Assembly: GCF_004337985.1 (NCBI RefSeq)
Contig: NC_043743.1
Coordinates: 2,394,909-2,458,908 of the forward strand
DNA from: Pyricularia pennisetigena
Lineage: Eukaryota > Ascomycota > Sordariomycetes > Magnaporthales > Pyriculariaceae
DNA length: 64,000 nucleotides
Direction: 5' to 3'
Shown here one piece after another: positions 49,497 through 59,733 of the stretch. Under the pieces are notes generated by a model, which saw only the letters and a list, made by a program, of their open reading frames with translations, was not told the origin of the DNA and ran no database searches. How positions within the stretch are numbered: the stretch's first letter is position 1; the number at the start of each line of letters is the position of its first letter. Made by a program: the position numbers and the translations under genes.

Positions 49497-50005
49497 CCCC
49501 TGCGAAAATGCAACCAGCGGGCGACTGGGTAATGCCTATCTGTCTCCCCACGCTCCACTTCAACACCTCGCCCTCGTCGCTGTCGACGGGAGCGATCGTA
49601 CTTATCCTCCTCACGGTCCCCTTCACCACATTCCTTTCTGGTCTAACGATCGACAAGTTTTGTTGACTAGGTACATTTACTCTCTTTCTTCGCTTCCGAT
49701 TCGGTTCTTATTTTCTTCTGGGTTCCCTTTTCGACCTTTTTTTTAGGACTTCCACTTGGAAACCCTAGGCCCTTCCTTTATACATAACATCATCATCATA
49801 TAACTTCTAGCCGACGTCCGCCCCCTCAACTGATCTCCAGGTCTTTATTATTTTTTTACTTTTGCCTCCTACGTCTAAGCTTCAGGCTAGAGAAGAGTAA
49901 ACACCAACGCACCCTGGATCGACGCCATCGACGCTCGCATATGTACAACATCGCTATACACCCAGAAGTCTAAAGACAGTCTGATCGCACTCACTGTCGT
50001 CCCCT
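49497..50005 (+). promoter_or_regulatory. Three CCCCT (STRE-type) elements upstream of the MSN2 homologue
   Basis: CCCCT occurs at 49497-49501, 49822-49826 and 50001-50005. CCCCT/AGGGG is the binding site of the Msn2/Msn4/Seb1 finger type encoded just downstream, so autoregulation is possible. A pentamer is expected by chance, so the significance is modest. Confidence 0.35.
49941..49973 (+). promoter_or_regulatory. uORF 1 in the MSN2-type leader, 10 codons
   Basis: ATG at 49941, peptide MYNIAIHPEV, stop at 49971-49973. It lies in the C/A-rich presumed leader about 290 nt before the main ATG. It assumes transcription starts upstream of 49941. Confidence 0.4.
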
Positions 50006-50170
50006 CATTGCTCCAGACAGAACCGACCATCCATCTTTAGGCCATCGCCGCACCAACCAACCAACAGACTTACTTCATCTACCTTGCGTATACACTACAC
50101 TACGGCATTGAGAACACGACACTGCCTTAATACATAAACTTGGAGACGAGCTCACCCGAAAGAGAGTAGT

Positions 50171-50221
50171 ATGTTCTGCCCTGCTCGACTTTCATCACAG
50201 CTCATGCGCCTCGTGCATTAG
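50171..50221 (+). promoter_or_regulatory. uORF 2 in the MSN2-type leader, 16 codons
   Basis: ATG at 50171, peptide MFCPARLSSQLMRLVH, stop TAG at 50219-50221, only 43 nt before the main ATG at 50265. A GTATG context surrounds the uORF ATG, so an alternative intron donor here cannot be excluded. Confidence 0.5.
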
Positions 50222-50264
50222 ACCTGGAGATGCTGATACCTTTTACAGAGACAATAGACACACA

Positions 50265-52266
50265 ATGGAGTCCATGATGGCCGCCCACCCGATGTACATG
50301 ATGCAATATCAGTACGACAACAGACAACATGCGCACTACGCACACCTCCCGAGTCAGCAACCCATGACCTTTTACCCACCAGTTCCCATGGTCCCCTCGA
50401 CGCCGACCTACTCGAAGCCAGCCTCCGCCTGCTCACAGCCCGCCATGCAGCAAATGAAGCAAATGCCCATGACCAGCTATCCGTCCGCCATGACCCCTAT
50501 GGCATCGCCACAGCCCATGGGCCGTAGGTCGAACATTGTCCTGGAGACCGAGGCTTGCGACTGGGAGGGCAGGAGGCATCAGGGACACGGGATCTACTAT
50601 CCCTCGACCCCTCCTCTGTCGAGCTCAGGCAGCGTCATCAGCAGCCCAGAGAGCTGTGACATGTTGTCAACGCCAATGAACCCCATGTTCTCTGGTCTGG
50701 ATAGCATCGAGAACATCAAGCCCGAGGTCAACTCACCAGAGAGTTTTCCAGTGCTCGAGTGGTCAAGCTGCGCATCGCCCCCGATGACACCTGGTAAGAG
50801 AACTTTTTTTTTATTCGACCCATTTCATTTTTTGCGCCTTTGGTGAATGCGGTGGACAAACCACACGCTCAACTTCTCGGCAATACGCAAAAGTGTAGTT
50901 AGCCTTTTGCATTGCATTGCTTCATGAACAGTATTCATCTCAGCCAAAGGCGTGTGGTATGAGCTGGCAGCAGTGCGCACAAACTTTGTCGGGGTTCAGG
51001 GTTCTTGTAGTGTAGCTGCACGTCCCTCTGGCCCCACTTTGCTCAGTGCTTGACTGGCCTGCCATCCCTTCTAACTCGACATATGCCTGCTTTTTTGGCA
51101 CCACAAATTTGGGATTACCCAGGCGCTAATCAACTAAACTTTCTCCCCGCGCAGTTTACCTGAACAATGTCACCCACAGCAAGCAAAATCTGAGGCCTGC
51201 TCCCACATCTTCATGCTCGCCTGAACTTGCGCCCGCAGTTTCTGCCTGCCCTTCACTTTCGCCTTCACCCGTACCCCAGACCCGGTCATTTACCAGCTCG
51301 GAGACCAGCTTCTGTGACCCTAGGAATTTGACTGTGGGCAACGTGACTTTGGGGCTTGAGCCTGCGAGCCTGTCAACCGAGACCCTTGTTGCTCACCCAG
51401 ACAACACCTTCGTTTTTGTTGCGCCGCAAGCTGCTCCCACCTGGGACGCCATTTCTGAGCTCGAGTCCGAGGAGGATTTTGTCAAGGGACTCGTCAACCT
51501 TGACGACTCAAAATCGGACGCTCAGGGCACCAGGACTCGTGCTAGCTCGGACGCGGTGAGCCTGAACTTCGACGACGTTGAGGCTTTCCCGCTCCTTCCT
51601 ATTGCCCACCCAACCAGCGACGACGACTGCCACAAGAGCAAGCGTCAACGTACTTGCGGTGGCCCCACTATGGATTCTGCCACCAACGAGTCTGCGTCGC
51701 CCGCTGCCGCTCCCTCTTCGGAGCAGCAGCAACAGCCCAAGTCAAGCGATGCGCCTAGCAACGAGGAGACTAAGAGCAATTCTGGAGCATCGACCAACTC
51801 TGACGGCACCGGCCTTCCGGCGCCAACCAGCCGCCGCGGTCGCAAGCAATCTCTCACTGAGGACCCGTCCAAGGCTTTCAAGTGCGAGCTGTGTGACCGT
51901 CGCTTCAGACGTCAAGAGCACCTCAAGCGCCACTACCGCTCCCTTCACACCCAGGACAAGCCCTTTGAGTGCAATGAGTGCGGCAAGAAGTTTTCGCGTT
52001 CGGACAACTTGACCCAGCATGCTCGCACCCACGGCTCGGGCGCCATTCCTCTCAACATCATGGGTGAGGAGGATCTGGCTGCTGCGGCCGCCAACGGCTA
52101 CATGCACCCACCACAACATATGTATTCGATGGTTCCTAATGTGCCCACCCTCCCCGACTACAACTCGTACGGCAAGGTGCTGTTCCAGATCGCCGCCGAA
52201 GTCCCGGGCAGTGCTAGTGACTACTCGGATGACGGCAGTGAGAGGAAGCGCAAGCGAGCCGACTAG
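50265..52266 (+). CDS. MSN2: Msn2/Seb1-type C2H2 stress-response transcription factor, 546 aa
   Basis: Homologue of yeast Msn2/4 and filamentous Seb1, nuclear factors that activate stress genes through CCCCT elements. Two exons, 50265-50793 and 51155-52266, are separated by a 361-nt GTAAGA..GCGCAG intron with CTAAT/CTAAAC branch-like sequences. The N-terminus is Met/Gln/Tyr/Pro-rich ([19 protein letters not shown]). Acidic and Ser/Pro-rich putative activation segments follow ([36 protein letters not shown]). A basic patch (SRRGRKQSL) precedes two fingers: C420/C423/H436/H441 with recognition helix RQEHLKRH, and C449/C452/H465/H469 with RSDNLTQH, the Msn2-type pair. The C-terminus has [23 protein letters not shown] and a basic end (RKRKRAD). 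The leader carries two uORFs and CCCCT motifs. The region upstream is a 13 kb interval without genes. Confidence 0.94.
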
Positions 52267-54693
52267 GAAGGGCATATGGCAACTCACCAGCCCTTGCCGC
52301 ACAGAGTTTGCGGGAACTAGTGGAGACGATTATGGAATGTCGACGCGGGCCTTTCGACATTTATGCCCGATACGACTCTTGACGACATGCACACAACACA
52401 CATACCACAGCAATTGAAACCATATTACATTCACTTCATCGCCCATTGCCTCCATTCAAAGATCGAGCTAGTTCTCTGTCGGCGAGAGGAGGGCAAACGC
52501 AATGGGTATCACTAGGGTTGACAAGAATCTTGCAAATGGGGAAACAAACGGGATACCACCATGGCGATAGTGTATTTCTTTTCCGGCGGGCATCAATTGG
52601 GGTTTTTTTGATTTTTCTTTCACACACTGGCGGCGGTTTTGCGAAAAAAAGTGGAATTTGCTTTGCGTACTAGGAGGATGGATACTTTTTTGTGTGCAGT
52701 GTAAACTCTTGTAACAACAGACGTCTGATTTTGACGCGGGACAGCTTTGAACTTTGAACTCATAACTGAGCAGAATGCCCAAATGCCAATTGGTTAACAT
52801 TCTTTTTCACACTTTTGACTCTTTGCGTGCAAATTGTTTGCTTTGAAATGGGTGGGATGCATTTGCCGCCGTGCGTTTGCCGAGATAAACATACGTAACT
52901 CACATGGGTGCATTCACGCAACTGACTCCAAAGTTAGTTTGCAACAAAGTTGACGTCGGGGAGTGCACATTGCTTGTCGTACATGCTTCTCACTATACAT
53001 ATCCAGCTAGCATTGTAGCATGTATCCATCAAGGTCTATCGTATTTGACTTGCTACCTTGACGTATGACGAGGTGGAATTGGCGCATCGACATGCCTTCT
53101 ACCAATGTCTCTATAATATTTATCAAGATCTCAAAGTCGATAGGGGATCAATATTGCGGTCCGGATCGGGATCAGTACTATGATCGACACGCACAGCCGT
53201 ACCGAGATTACGAGCAGATTATGAGTACGGCAGGCTGTTGGTGTGTGGTGTGTGTGTGAGTGCCCGCGCCTGCGCAGCATCATCACTCCCAGCCCACTGG
53301 TATGGTATGACGACAACCACTCAGACATAAACGGCAAATCATCAATTCAATCCCATCCAGGTCCTCCGAGGCACTGAGACATGATCTTGACGCCGCTGAA
53401 GACGGTCGCCGTCACACTAAAGGATTCCGCCGTCTGGCCTGCAGGTGGGTACGCGGGTTTGCCTCTCAATCTTCTTTTGGGAAGAACGCTTGGGCCTATT
53501 CGGGTTGAATAGGTTTCCCGGAGGGGCGCTTGGGATTGTACTTTTTTGTCTCCCCTCTACGGTAGAGCAAAAAAACAAAAGACGACCCTGATTTTAGTGC
53601 CACCCATAAATAAAAAAAAATAAAAATAAAAAATCAAAGCATTCCGCTCTAGGCCCGTATAAGGTATAGGGGGGTGTGTGGTTGTCTGTTGGTTTTTGGC
53701 CCAAAAGGCTGTGGGATTTCGCCAGACTGGCGCAGGGGCCGTCGAATCTGATTGCGTATGTCGGCTGTGCCTTGCTTTCGTCAATAACTAGACGTGTCCG
53801 ACTCAAGGTACCTTGGGACAAATGCCTACGGTAGAATCTAGATGAAGCTAGATCAGGTGGGATCAGATTAGGTACCTGTGAGGTATTTTTCCTGAAATGG
53901 TGCCTGGGTGCATTGATACCCTTCACAAAGTCACTTGTGTGATGAGTACTACTCTGTACGTACACTATAGCAGACATATGTCGTAGGCCTTCAGTGAAGC
54001 GAATCATGTTTGTCAGCCTATTTACCCCCTTCGGTCAACAATTGCTTATTTGTCGTTTGCCACTGTCACATATCTTGCTTTTCTTTACAATTTTTCCTTT
54101 TTATGTTTCATTTTTGGCATTTTATCTTTCTTTTTTTTCTTTTTTCCCTTTCTTTCTTTTTTTTTTCTCCTCAATCCATTCATTTTTTCTGTGCTCATTC
54201 ATGATGCAGGAACCATCGTACCAAAGCAGCCAACCCCACGCGCTCGGCGGGGAATTCCCGACTGGCCCCGTCGCTCACTTTCCCACTGATCGAATCGCGT
54301 ACGCTTCCGTCCCACGGCTCACAAGCCGGTGCACAAACTCTTCCGCCACGATTTGCCCCAAGCGCGACGCTTTATTTTGCGCCTATGCACTAGCATCCTC
54401 CAGCGCGGACCCCAGGAACACCATTTGGCATTCGCTAGTGCCTGGATTCACAGCAAGCGCAAGGCTTCTTGCAGTGGTGGGAGGGGAAAACAGAGACAAG
54501 ATCCCACGAGACCTAAAGCCAAAGTGTGGTTGACGCAGTCTATTCGTTGGGAGCCTGAGCAGTCCTCTCATTCAGTCCAACTAGACAGAACAACCTAGCA
54601 AGCCTAGGTACCTTAGTCTCGAAGGCCTTCCAGCTTAAGTTTCTCCTCTTGACCCAATCACAGCCGCCCGTTCAACCCAGACACACGGTACCC
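52267..54693. other. Intergenic region between the MSN2-type gene and DPH6
   Basis: 3' flank of the MSN2-type gene and promoter of DPH6. It contains a T/C-rich tract (about 54090-54195) and CCTAGGTACC at about 54603-54612, just 80 nt before the DPH6 ATG. Open frames here (for example 53994-54533 plus) lack coding character. A short exon-like stretch at 53381-53443 was noted and rejected. Confidence 0.5.
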
Positions 54694-57186
54694 ATGGCCT
54701 CGCTCAACGTCATCGCCCTTATTTCGGGAGGCAAGGACAGCTTCTATTCGCTGCTGCACTGCCTTGCTAACGGCCATCGGGTCGTGGCCCTGGCTAACCT
54801 GCATCCTCCTCCCCTCTCGGCTGACAATGCCGACGCCGACCTAAACAGTTTCATGTACCAGACTGTCGGCCACGAAGTAATCCCGCTGTATGCAGACGCC
54901 ACGGGGCTTCCACTCTACCGTCACGCCATCACCGGTGGCGCCGGGGACTCGAGGAGGGACTACGGAGGGTCTGTGGCGCACCACGATGAGGACGAGACCG
55001 AGAGCATGGTCCCGCTACTGAGAAGGGTTATGGCTGCCCACCCAGAGGCCAACGCTGTTTGCGCCGGCGCCATCCTGAGTACCTACCAACGCACGCGCGT
55101 AGAGTCTGTGGCGTTGAGGCTGGGGCTTGTGCCGCTCGCGTACCTCTGGAAGTACCCAGCCATCGCGGGGCCTGCGTCGTTTGGCCCTGTCCCGGGCGAC
55201 GACGGCGCCCACCTACTGCGCGATATGGCGGCTGCGGGTCTCGAGGCGCGCATCGTCAAGGTTGCGAGCGGCGGCCTGGACGAAGAATTTCTCTGGGAGG
55301 ACGTCGCTAGCCCCAAGGGCGTTGCGAGGCTCGTCAGGGCCATGTCTCGATTCGGCTGCGGGAATGCCGGAGATGGCGCCGTGCTGGGCGAAGGTGGTGA
55401 GTTCGAGACCTTGGTTGTTAACGGACCCGGGTGTCTGTTCAAAAAGAAGATTCTCGTCCAAGATCAAGACAAGCGGATCATCAAGGAAGGCGGCGGCACC
55501 GCGTGGCTTCGCATAGCCAAGGCCGAGGTTGTGGAGAAGACCGCCCAAGATGATAGTGATGGAGGACTGGAGAAGCTTCGATCTCTGGTTAGATTTCCCA
55601 AGCTGCTGGACGAACGATTTTCCGGGATTTTGGCAGCCGTTTCCAGGGCGTCTAGTGAAGCATCTGGCCTGGGCCCAGACCAGAAGAACATTGATAACTG
55701 GCCTGGAAGCAAGACGCTCGGCCATGTCTGCTCCAGACTGGAGCAGTGGAATTTCGTGGCGGGGACGGCCGCTGCCTCTTCTGTCGTAGAGGAAACTCAA
55801 ATCATCACGGATAAGATTCGTGGGCGCCTGGCCGCGCGGGGAATGTCTGCCACCAACATAATCTCGGCAACTATCGTTCTACGACGCATGGCTGACTTTC
55901 CTGCTGTCAACGCCGCATATGGCTCTCTCTTTGTAGCACCGAACCCGCCTTCTCGAGTCACCATATCGAGTGGGGATCTGTTGCCTCCGGGGTGCGATAT
56001 CTACATTTCTTTGTCCGTTTTGGATGTGCCAAACCCAGCTATTATGGACACGAGTGTGAGGGATGGCCTGCACGTGCAGTCCCGTTCTTATTGGGCACCG
56101 GCCAACATTGGTCCCTACAGCCAAGCCATAACATTGCCCCTTAATGTCATTGCACAGCCCAATACGAGCCGTCATCAAGGTGATGATGCAGTAACATCAA
56201 ATCAGTCACCGGCCTCAGGTCCTAGACTAGTTCTCATCGCCGGCCAGATTCCCCTTGTCCCTGCAACTATGGAACTTCCCCATCCTGATGATCAAGAAAC
56301 CGAACTCGATGCCTTCACATTGAACGCCACACTGTCGTTACAGCATCTCTGGAGGATAGCCCAGGACAAGGAAGTACAGTGGTGGAGCAGTGCCGTGGCG
56401 TATGTTTCAAAGACTGACAATATCGACACTGCCCGAAGAAAAGCGATAGCTGCTGCCACGGTCTGGGCGAAGACTTACGATGTCGGGGGAGATGGTGATG
56501 ATGCAAGCGATGACGACAGTGGCCCCGACATTTGGGACCGAAAGTATAATCCAGCTTTCATGGATTACAAGGATCAGCAGGACCAGAGCGGCTGTCTTCT
56601 TCCCGACTTCGAAGTCATCAATCAGCCAAGCACTATGAGCCAACCAGTGCAATCCGTGACCACCCTTCCTCCTTTCTTCCTGGCCGAGGTCGAGGAGCTC
56701 CCGCGCCAATCGGATGTCGAGTGGCATGCCCAAGCTGGTTTCTCAAATCTCGAGGCCCGAAGTGTTACTTTGCGCAGCCTCTCGTCGCCGTCGAGTGAGG
56801 CTTCTGACCCGAAGTTAAGGTCTTGGGACGCACATCAGACTCTTGTCCAGATGCGGGAATCAGGATTTGTTCACACCTGCGTGGCTATCAAGTGTGATGT
56901 CGCATTGGGAGATACGCCTATGGCTGCCGAGTCTCTTGCGGATGACATCGGGTCTGTGATGCTTTCGCTCTCACAACCTGCGACTGTGGGCGGACCCGAT
57001 TCTACTCCGCCCCTCGAGCAAAAGCCAAATGATTACCAACTCCTCTATTTCGACGCATCACTCGCTTCCGTTCCCCAACTGGCCGAATCATGTGCGGTCA
57101 TCCCCTGCCGGTCATTGTGGAATAGTCGAGGTGAGCGGGTGGCTGCCGTTGCGTTCAGCAGGCAAGCAATGAGCATTGATAATTAG
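54694..57186 (+). CDS. DPH6: Diphthine-ammonia ligase Dph6, 830 aa
   Basis: Catalyses the ATP- and ammonium-dependent last step of diphthamide synthesis on elongation factor 2 in the cytosol. Single exon. The open frame starts at 54649 with TTG, but the first ATG (54694) gives the canonical start MASLNVIALISGGKDSFYSLLHC. SGGKDS (residues 11-16) is the PP-loop of the adenine nucleotide alpha-hydrolase domain (about 1-270). GAILSTYQRTRVESV and GEGGEFETLVVNGP (the latter from residue 232) are Dph6-specific motifs. The C-terminal half holds two Rid/YjgF-like domains, as in yeast YLR143W: about 345-455 (WNFVAG ... SATIVLRRMADFPAVNAAYG) and from about 465 (SYWAPANIGPYSQAI ... LIAGQIPLVP). It is longer than the yeast protein (685), with an acidic insertion (GDGDDASDDDSG) and extra C-terminal sequence. 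It ends 231 nt from the convergent carboxylesterase. Confidence 0.95.
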   Translation: MASLNVIALISGGKDSFYSLLHCLANGHRVVALANLHPPPLSADNADADLNSFMYQTVGHEVIPLYADATGLPLYRHAITGGAGDSRRDYGGSVAHHDEDETESMVPLLRRVMAAHPEANAVCAGAILSTYQRTRVESVALRLGLVPLAYLWKYPAIAGPASFGPVPGDDGAHLLRDMAAAGLEARIVKVASGGLDEEFLWEDVASPKGVARLVRAMSRFGCGNAGDGAVLGEGGEFETLVVNGPGCLFKKKILVQDQDKRIIKEGGGTAWLRIAKAEVVEKTAQDDSDGGLEKLRSLVRFPKLLDERFSGILAAVSRASSEASGLGPDQKNIDNWPGSKTLGHVCSRLEQWNFVAGTAAASSVVEETQIITDKIRGRLAARGMSATNIISATIVLRRMADFPAVNAAYGSLFVAPNPPSRVTISSGDLLPPGCDIYISLSVLDVPNPAIMDTSVRDGLHVQSRSYWAPANIGPYSQAITLPLNVIAQPNTSRHQGDDAVTSNQSPASGPRLVLIAGQIPLVPATMELPHPDDQETELDAFTLNATLSLQHLWRIAQDKEVQWWSSAVAYVSKTDNIDTARRKAIAAATVWAKTYDVGGDGDDASDDDSGPDIWDRKYNPAFMDYKDQQDQSGCLLPDFEVINQPSTMSQPVQSVTTLPPFFLAEVEELPRQSDVEWHAQAGFSNLEARSVTLRSLSSPSSEASDPKLRSWDAHQTLVQMRESGFVHTCVAIKCDVALGDTPMAAESLADDIGSVMLSLSQPATVGGPDSTPPLEQKPNDYQLLYFDASLASVPQLAESCAVIPCRSLWNSRGERVAAVAFSRQAMSIDN

Positions 57187-57417
57187 CTATCCAAAAGTTG
57201 TATGCTCGATCAAGAAGAAAAAAAAAACAAAAAGATAAAATCTAGATCTATGCAAGTCTAAGATCATTTATATGCATAGCCCATGTTTGAAGGGACGCGT
57301 CCTCATCCAAGTTCTATTGCTCCTTGGCCGGTGCAAAACAGTGCCCATCATTTAACCAACAACGACTTTCATAATATAGAGGACTTGTTCCCAGACGCGA
57401 ATTCAGCAAGGGTCCGA

Positions 57418-59658
57418 TTAGAGCTTTTGCTGCGTGCGATCCTTCAGAGACTTCCAGAACTGGCATCTGCTGAGTTCATCCGAAGGAACCTGCTCCATGC
57501 GTGTATTATTCGTCTCCAAGATTAGCCTTGCGTGGCTATTGCCCCCCAGTGTGCCGTTCGTGGCGTCCGAACTGTTTGCGCCAGACCTGCTTGCATACGG
57601 TGCCCAAATCGGCGCGTCGGCATTCTTGAGTGCGTTTGGCGACAGCGTCTTGACAAAAGATATCCAGTAATCCATGACGACGGGTACGATCGGAGCATTG
57701 TACGTTTTGTAGCTGGCCGGTGCCTGGCCGAGGACGCTGTCCGGACCAAACACGGCGCCGACCTCGGCCGTGTGCTGAACACCAAGGCCAAGGGACAAGG
57801 CATCTTGATCTTGGACGTTGTACCGATAAGCCCAGGTTTTGTTCCTGCTGTTGGGAAAATTGGACGACACGTCGTCCAGCACATTGACCGTGGGGCAGAT
57901 AAATGTTGCTTCACCGTAGGCCTTGGACGTCGATGGGAACCATGGCCTGTGCTGGGGCAGCGAGGACATTAGCGGGTAGCGGTCTCCAATGTCATCCAGG
58001 TCCCGCTCCCGCAGCCCGGGGTAGTTGTTGTTCAGGAACTGAAACATTTCATCTTTTGTCTCGGCGTTTGCGGCAAAGACAGACCCCTCTTGCACAGCAA
58101 CATGTCAGCTTGGCGTGAAAAAAAACGGGGTCGGGACATCGGACTCATCTCTCTCACCGTTGGTAGTTGCTCCAATCATCAGGGGAACATCTATGGTCTT
58201 TCCCTCACCAAACATGTCGTACGGTAGCTTCCTGATCAGATCGCCATCGATACACGGCGTCCAGTAGAAGAGGGGCAGCGGAGGCTGGGTCCTCCCCGGG
58301 AAAGGCGACGCCTTGTTAGCCGCCTGGAGAGCCATTGTGCTCTTCTCTCTGAGGCAGGCCATCTTTTGGTCCAACACGCCGTCGCAACCGACGCCCTTAA
58401 CCAGGCGGTCAAACTGCCACTCAAGCTCGGAAAGATATGGCTGGGCGGGGAAGAACATGGATTCCACGATGGCACCAGTAAACAGCTTATCGTCGCGACC
58501 GCCATACGCGGCCAGCTGGAGCGCAACCGATCCGGCGCCTGCCGAGAGGCCCGAAATAACGACGTGGTCGGGATCCCCCCCAAACTGAAAAAAAGGTGTG
58601 TTGGGTCAGCCTGGTCCTCTTGGAAAGCACTCCAAGAGCTCAGCTTCTTCAACCTACCTTGGAAATATGCTTTCGGATCCACTTCATCATCAACCGCTGG
58701 TCAAGCAGTCCCACGTTCAGCTCGCCATCCTTCTTGACCTGGTCGCTGGCAAGGAAGCCAAAGAGGCCGACTCGGTAGTTGAAATTGACAAAGACTATGC
58801 TATTGTTGCTCCGCTTCACGACCTCCTCGCCGTCCCAGTTGGCATTTGAGTTCGAGGTGTAACCTGATAGACGGGGTGTGAGCGTGTGTAATCTCATAGA
58901 TGAATATTTTGGCACAGGGAACGTACCTCCTCCCTGGATGAATAGCCAGACGGGGAGCTTGGAGTTTTCTGTGGCATTGTCAGGGGCCCAGACGTTGACA
59001 AAGAGACAATCCTCGGATTGCTGGTCATTCGGAAAGGCTGCATCAGTTGCAAGACAAATGGGGCCAAACTGAGCAACATGTTGTCAGATCATGCTGGCAT
59101 CATATAAAATGGCCGTTGGCGCTGGCTGTGTAAACAAGCATGGGATTCAATGCTGCAACCTACTGCTTTGGCCCTAGCAACAGGACCGTCCCTATCACCG
59201 CTTGGCTCTATCGGAGCCCTCCACCTCAACTGGCCCAATGGTGGTTCGGCATAGCGCATCCCCAAGAAGACATTGATGCCGCTCTTCCGAGTGGTGCCAA
59301 CATAGGTTGTATAATTAAGGTCCACCATTGGCCCGTCGAGGCTCATCTGCAGGCAATCGTCCGGCGCGCCTGGTGTTAGAGCTCTCTGTGGTCCGCAAAC
59401 GCTTTCAACATATATTTGTTCCGGGATGCTCACATCCGAGTTGATCTTTTCGCTTATGGCCAAGGCGATGGCGGCGGACAAGCAAGCAGCGAGCGCGAGC
59501 CCGTTGACCGCATAGATCTGCCACTTCTTCCACCGCCGTGGCGGGTTCGCAGCGGTCTTGCTGGGGATCGACCCCGAGCTCTCAGGGGCATAGGTGATGC
59601 CGAGCTCGGGGTCTGTCCCTGCCGTCACGGCCTTGGGCGGGGGAGCCACCTCCCCCAT
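57418..59658 (-). CDS. Membrane-anchored type-B carboxylesterase (cholinesterase-like), 646 aa
   Basis: Alpha/beta-hydrolase of the carboxylesterase type B family; substrate unknown. Five exons: 59658-59164, 59068-58927, 58863-58658, 58584-58158 and 58088-57418. Introns are GTAGGT..CTCAG, GTACGT..ATCAG, GTAGGT..TTCAG and GTGAGA..GCAAG. There is no cleavable signal; a hydrophobic segment (about residues 46-68, after WKKWQ) looks like a type II signal anchor. Family motifs in order: FLGMRYAEPPLGQLRW, FGPICLA, SEDCLFVNVWAP, LFIQGGGYTS (oxyanion hole), NYRVGLFGFL, GLLDQRLMMKWI and FGGDPDHVVISGLSAGAGSV with the nucleophile Ser in G-L-S-A-G. The acid is probably Glu in TTNEGSVF and the catalytic His is in GVQHTAEVGAVFG. 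Most relatives have G-E-S-A-G; Leu before the Ser is less usual. A 36-nt poly(T) on the coding strand lies about 37 nt before the ATG. It is tail-to-tail with DPH6. Confidence 0.92.
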
Positions 59659-59689
59659 TGATCAACCGGGTCAGAGTCAGCTGTCCATA

Positions 59690-59695
<6 letters not shown>

Positions 59696-59731
<36 letters not shown>
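59696..59731. repeat. Poly(A) tract, 36 nt, in the esterase leader
   Basis: Thirty-six uninterrupted A residues (T on the coding strand of the esterase), preceded by CAGC, about 37 nt upstream of that gene's ATG. Confidence 0.95.

Positions 59732-59733
<2 letters not shown>

Larger units (their letters stand above)
36999..50264. other. 13.3 kb gene-free interval
   Basis: I find no frame with convincing coding character here. Open frames up to about 158 codons occur but are compositionally random, start from weak codons, and lack domains. It contains a degenerate tandem repeat (38331-38400), poly(A) tracts of 16 (41779-41794), 36 (44287-44322) and 17 nt (45860-45876), and several TACTGTAC/GTACAGTA palindromic motifs (about 41767, 43630, 45343, 45427). 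The right-hand 0.8 kb is the probable promoter and leader of the MSN2-type gene. No transposon genes or long repeats are recognisable. Confidence 0.5.

Noticed and set aside
53381..53443. Exon-like stretch (MILTPLKTVAVTLKDSAVW) ending at a possible GTGGGT donor
   Set aside because: No partner exon could be found downstream; too short to support a gene.
53994..54533. 179-codon plus-strand frame before DPH6
   Set aside because: First half is a translated T-rich promoter tract; second half shows no conservation signal and sits directly in the DPH6 promoter.
55213..55800. 195-codon minus-strand frame inside DPH6
   Set aside because: Antisense shadow of a strongly conserved enzyme domain.
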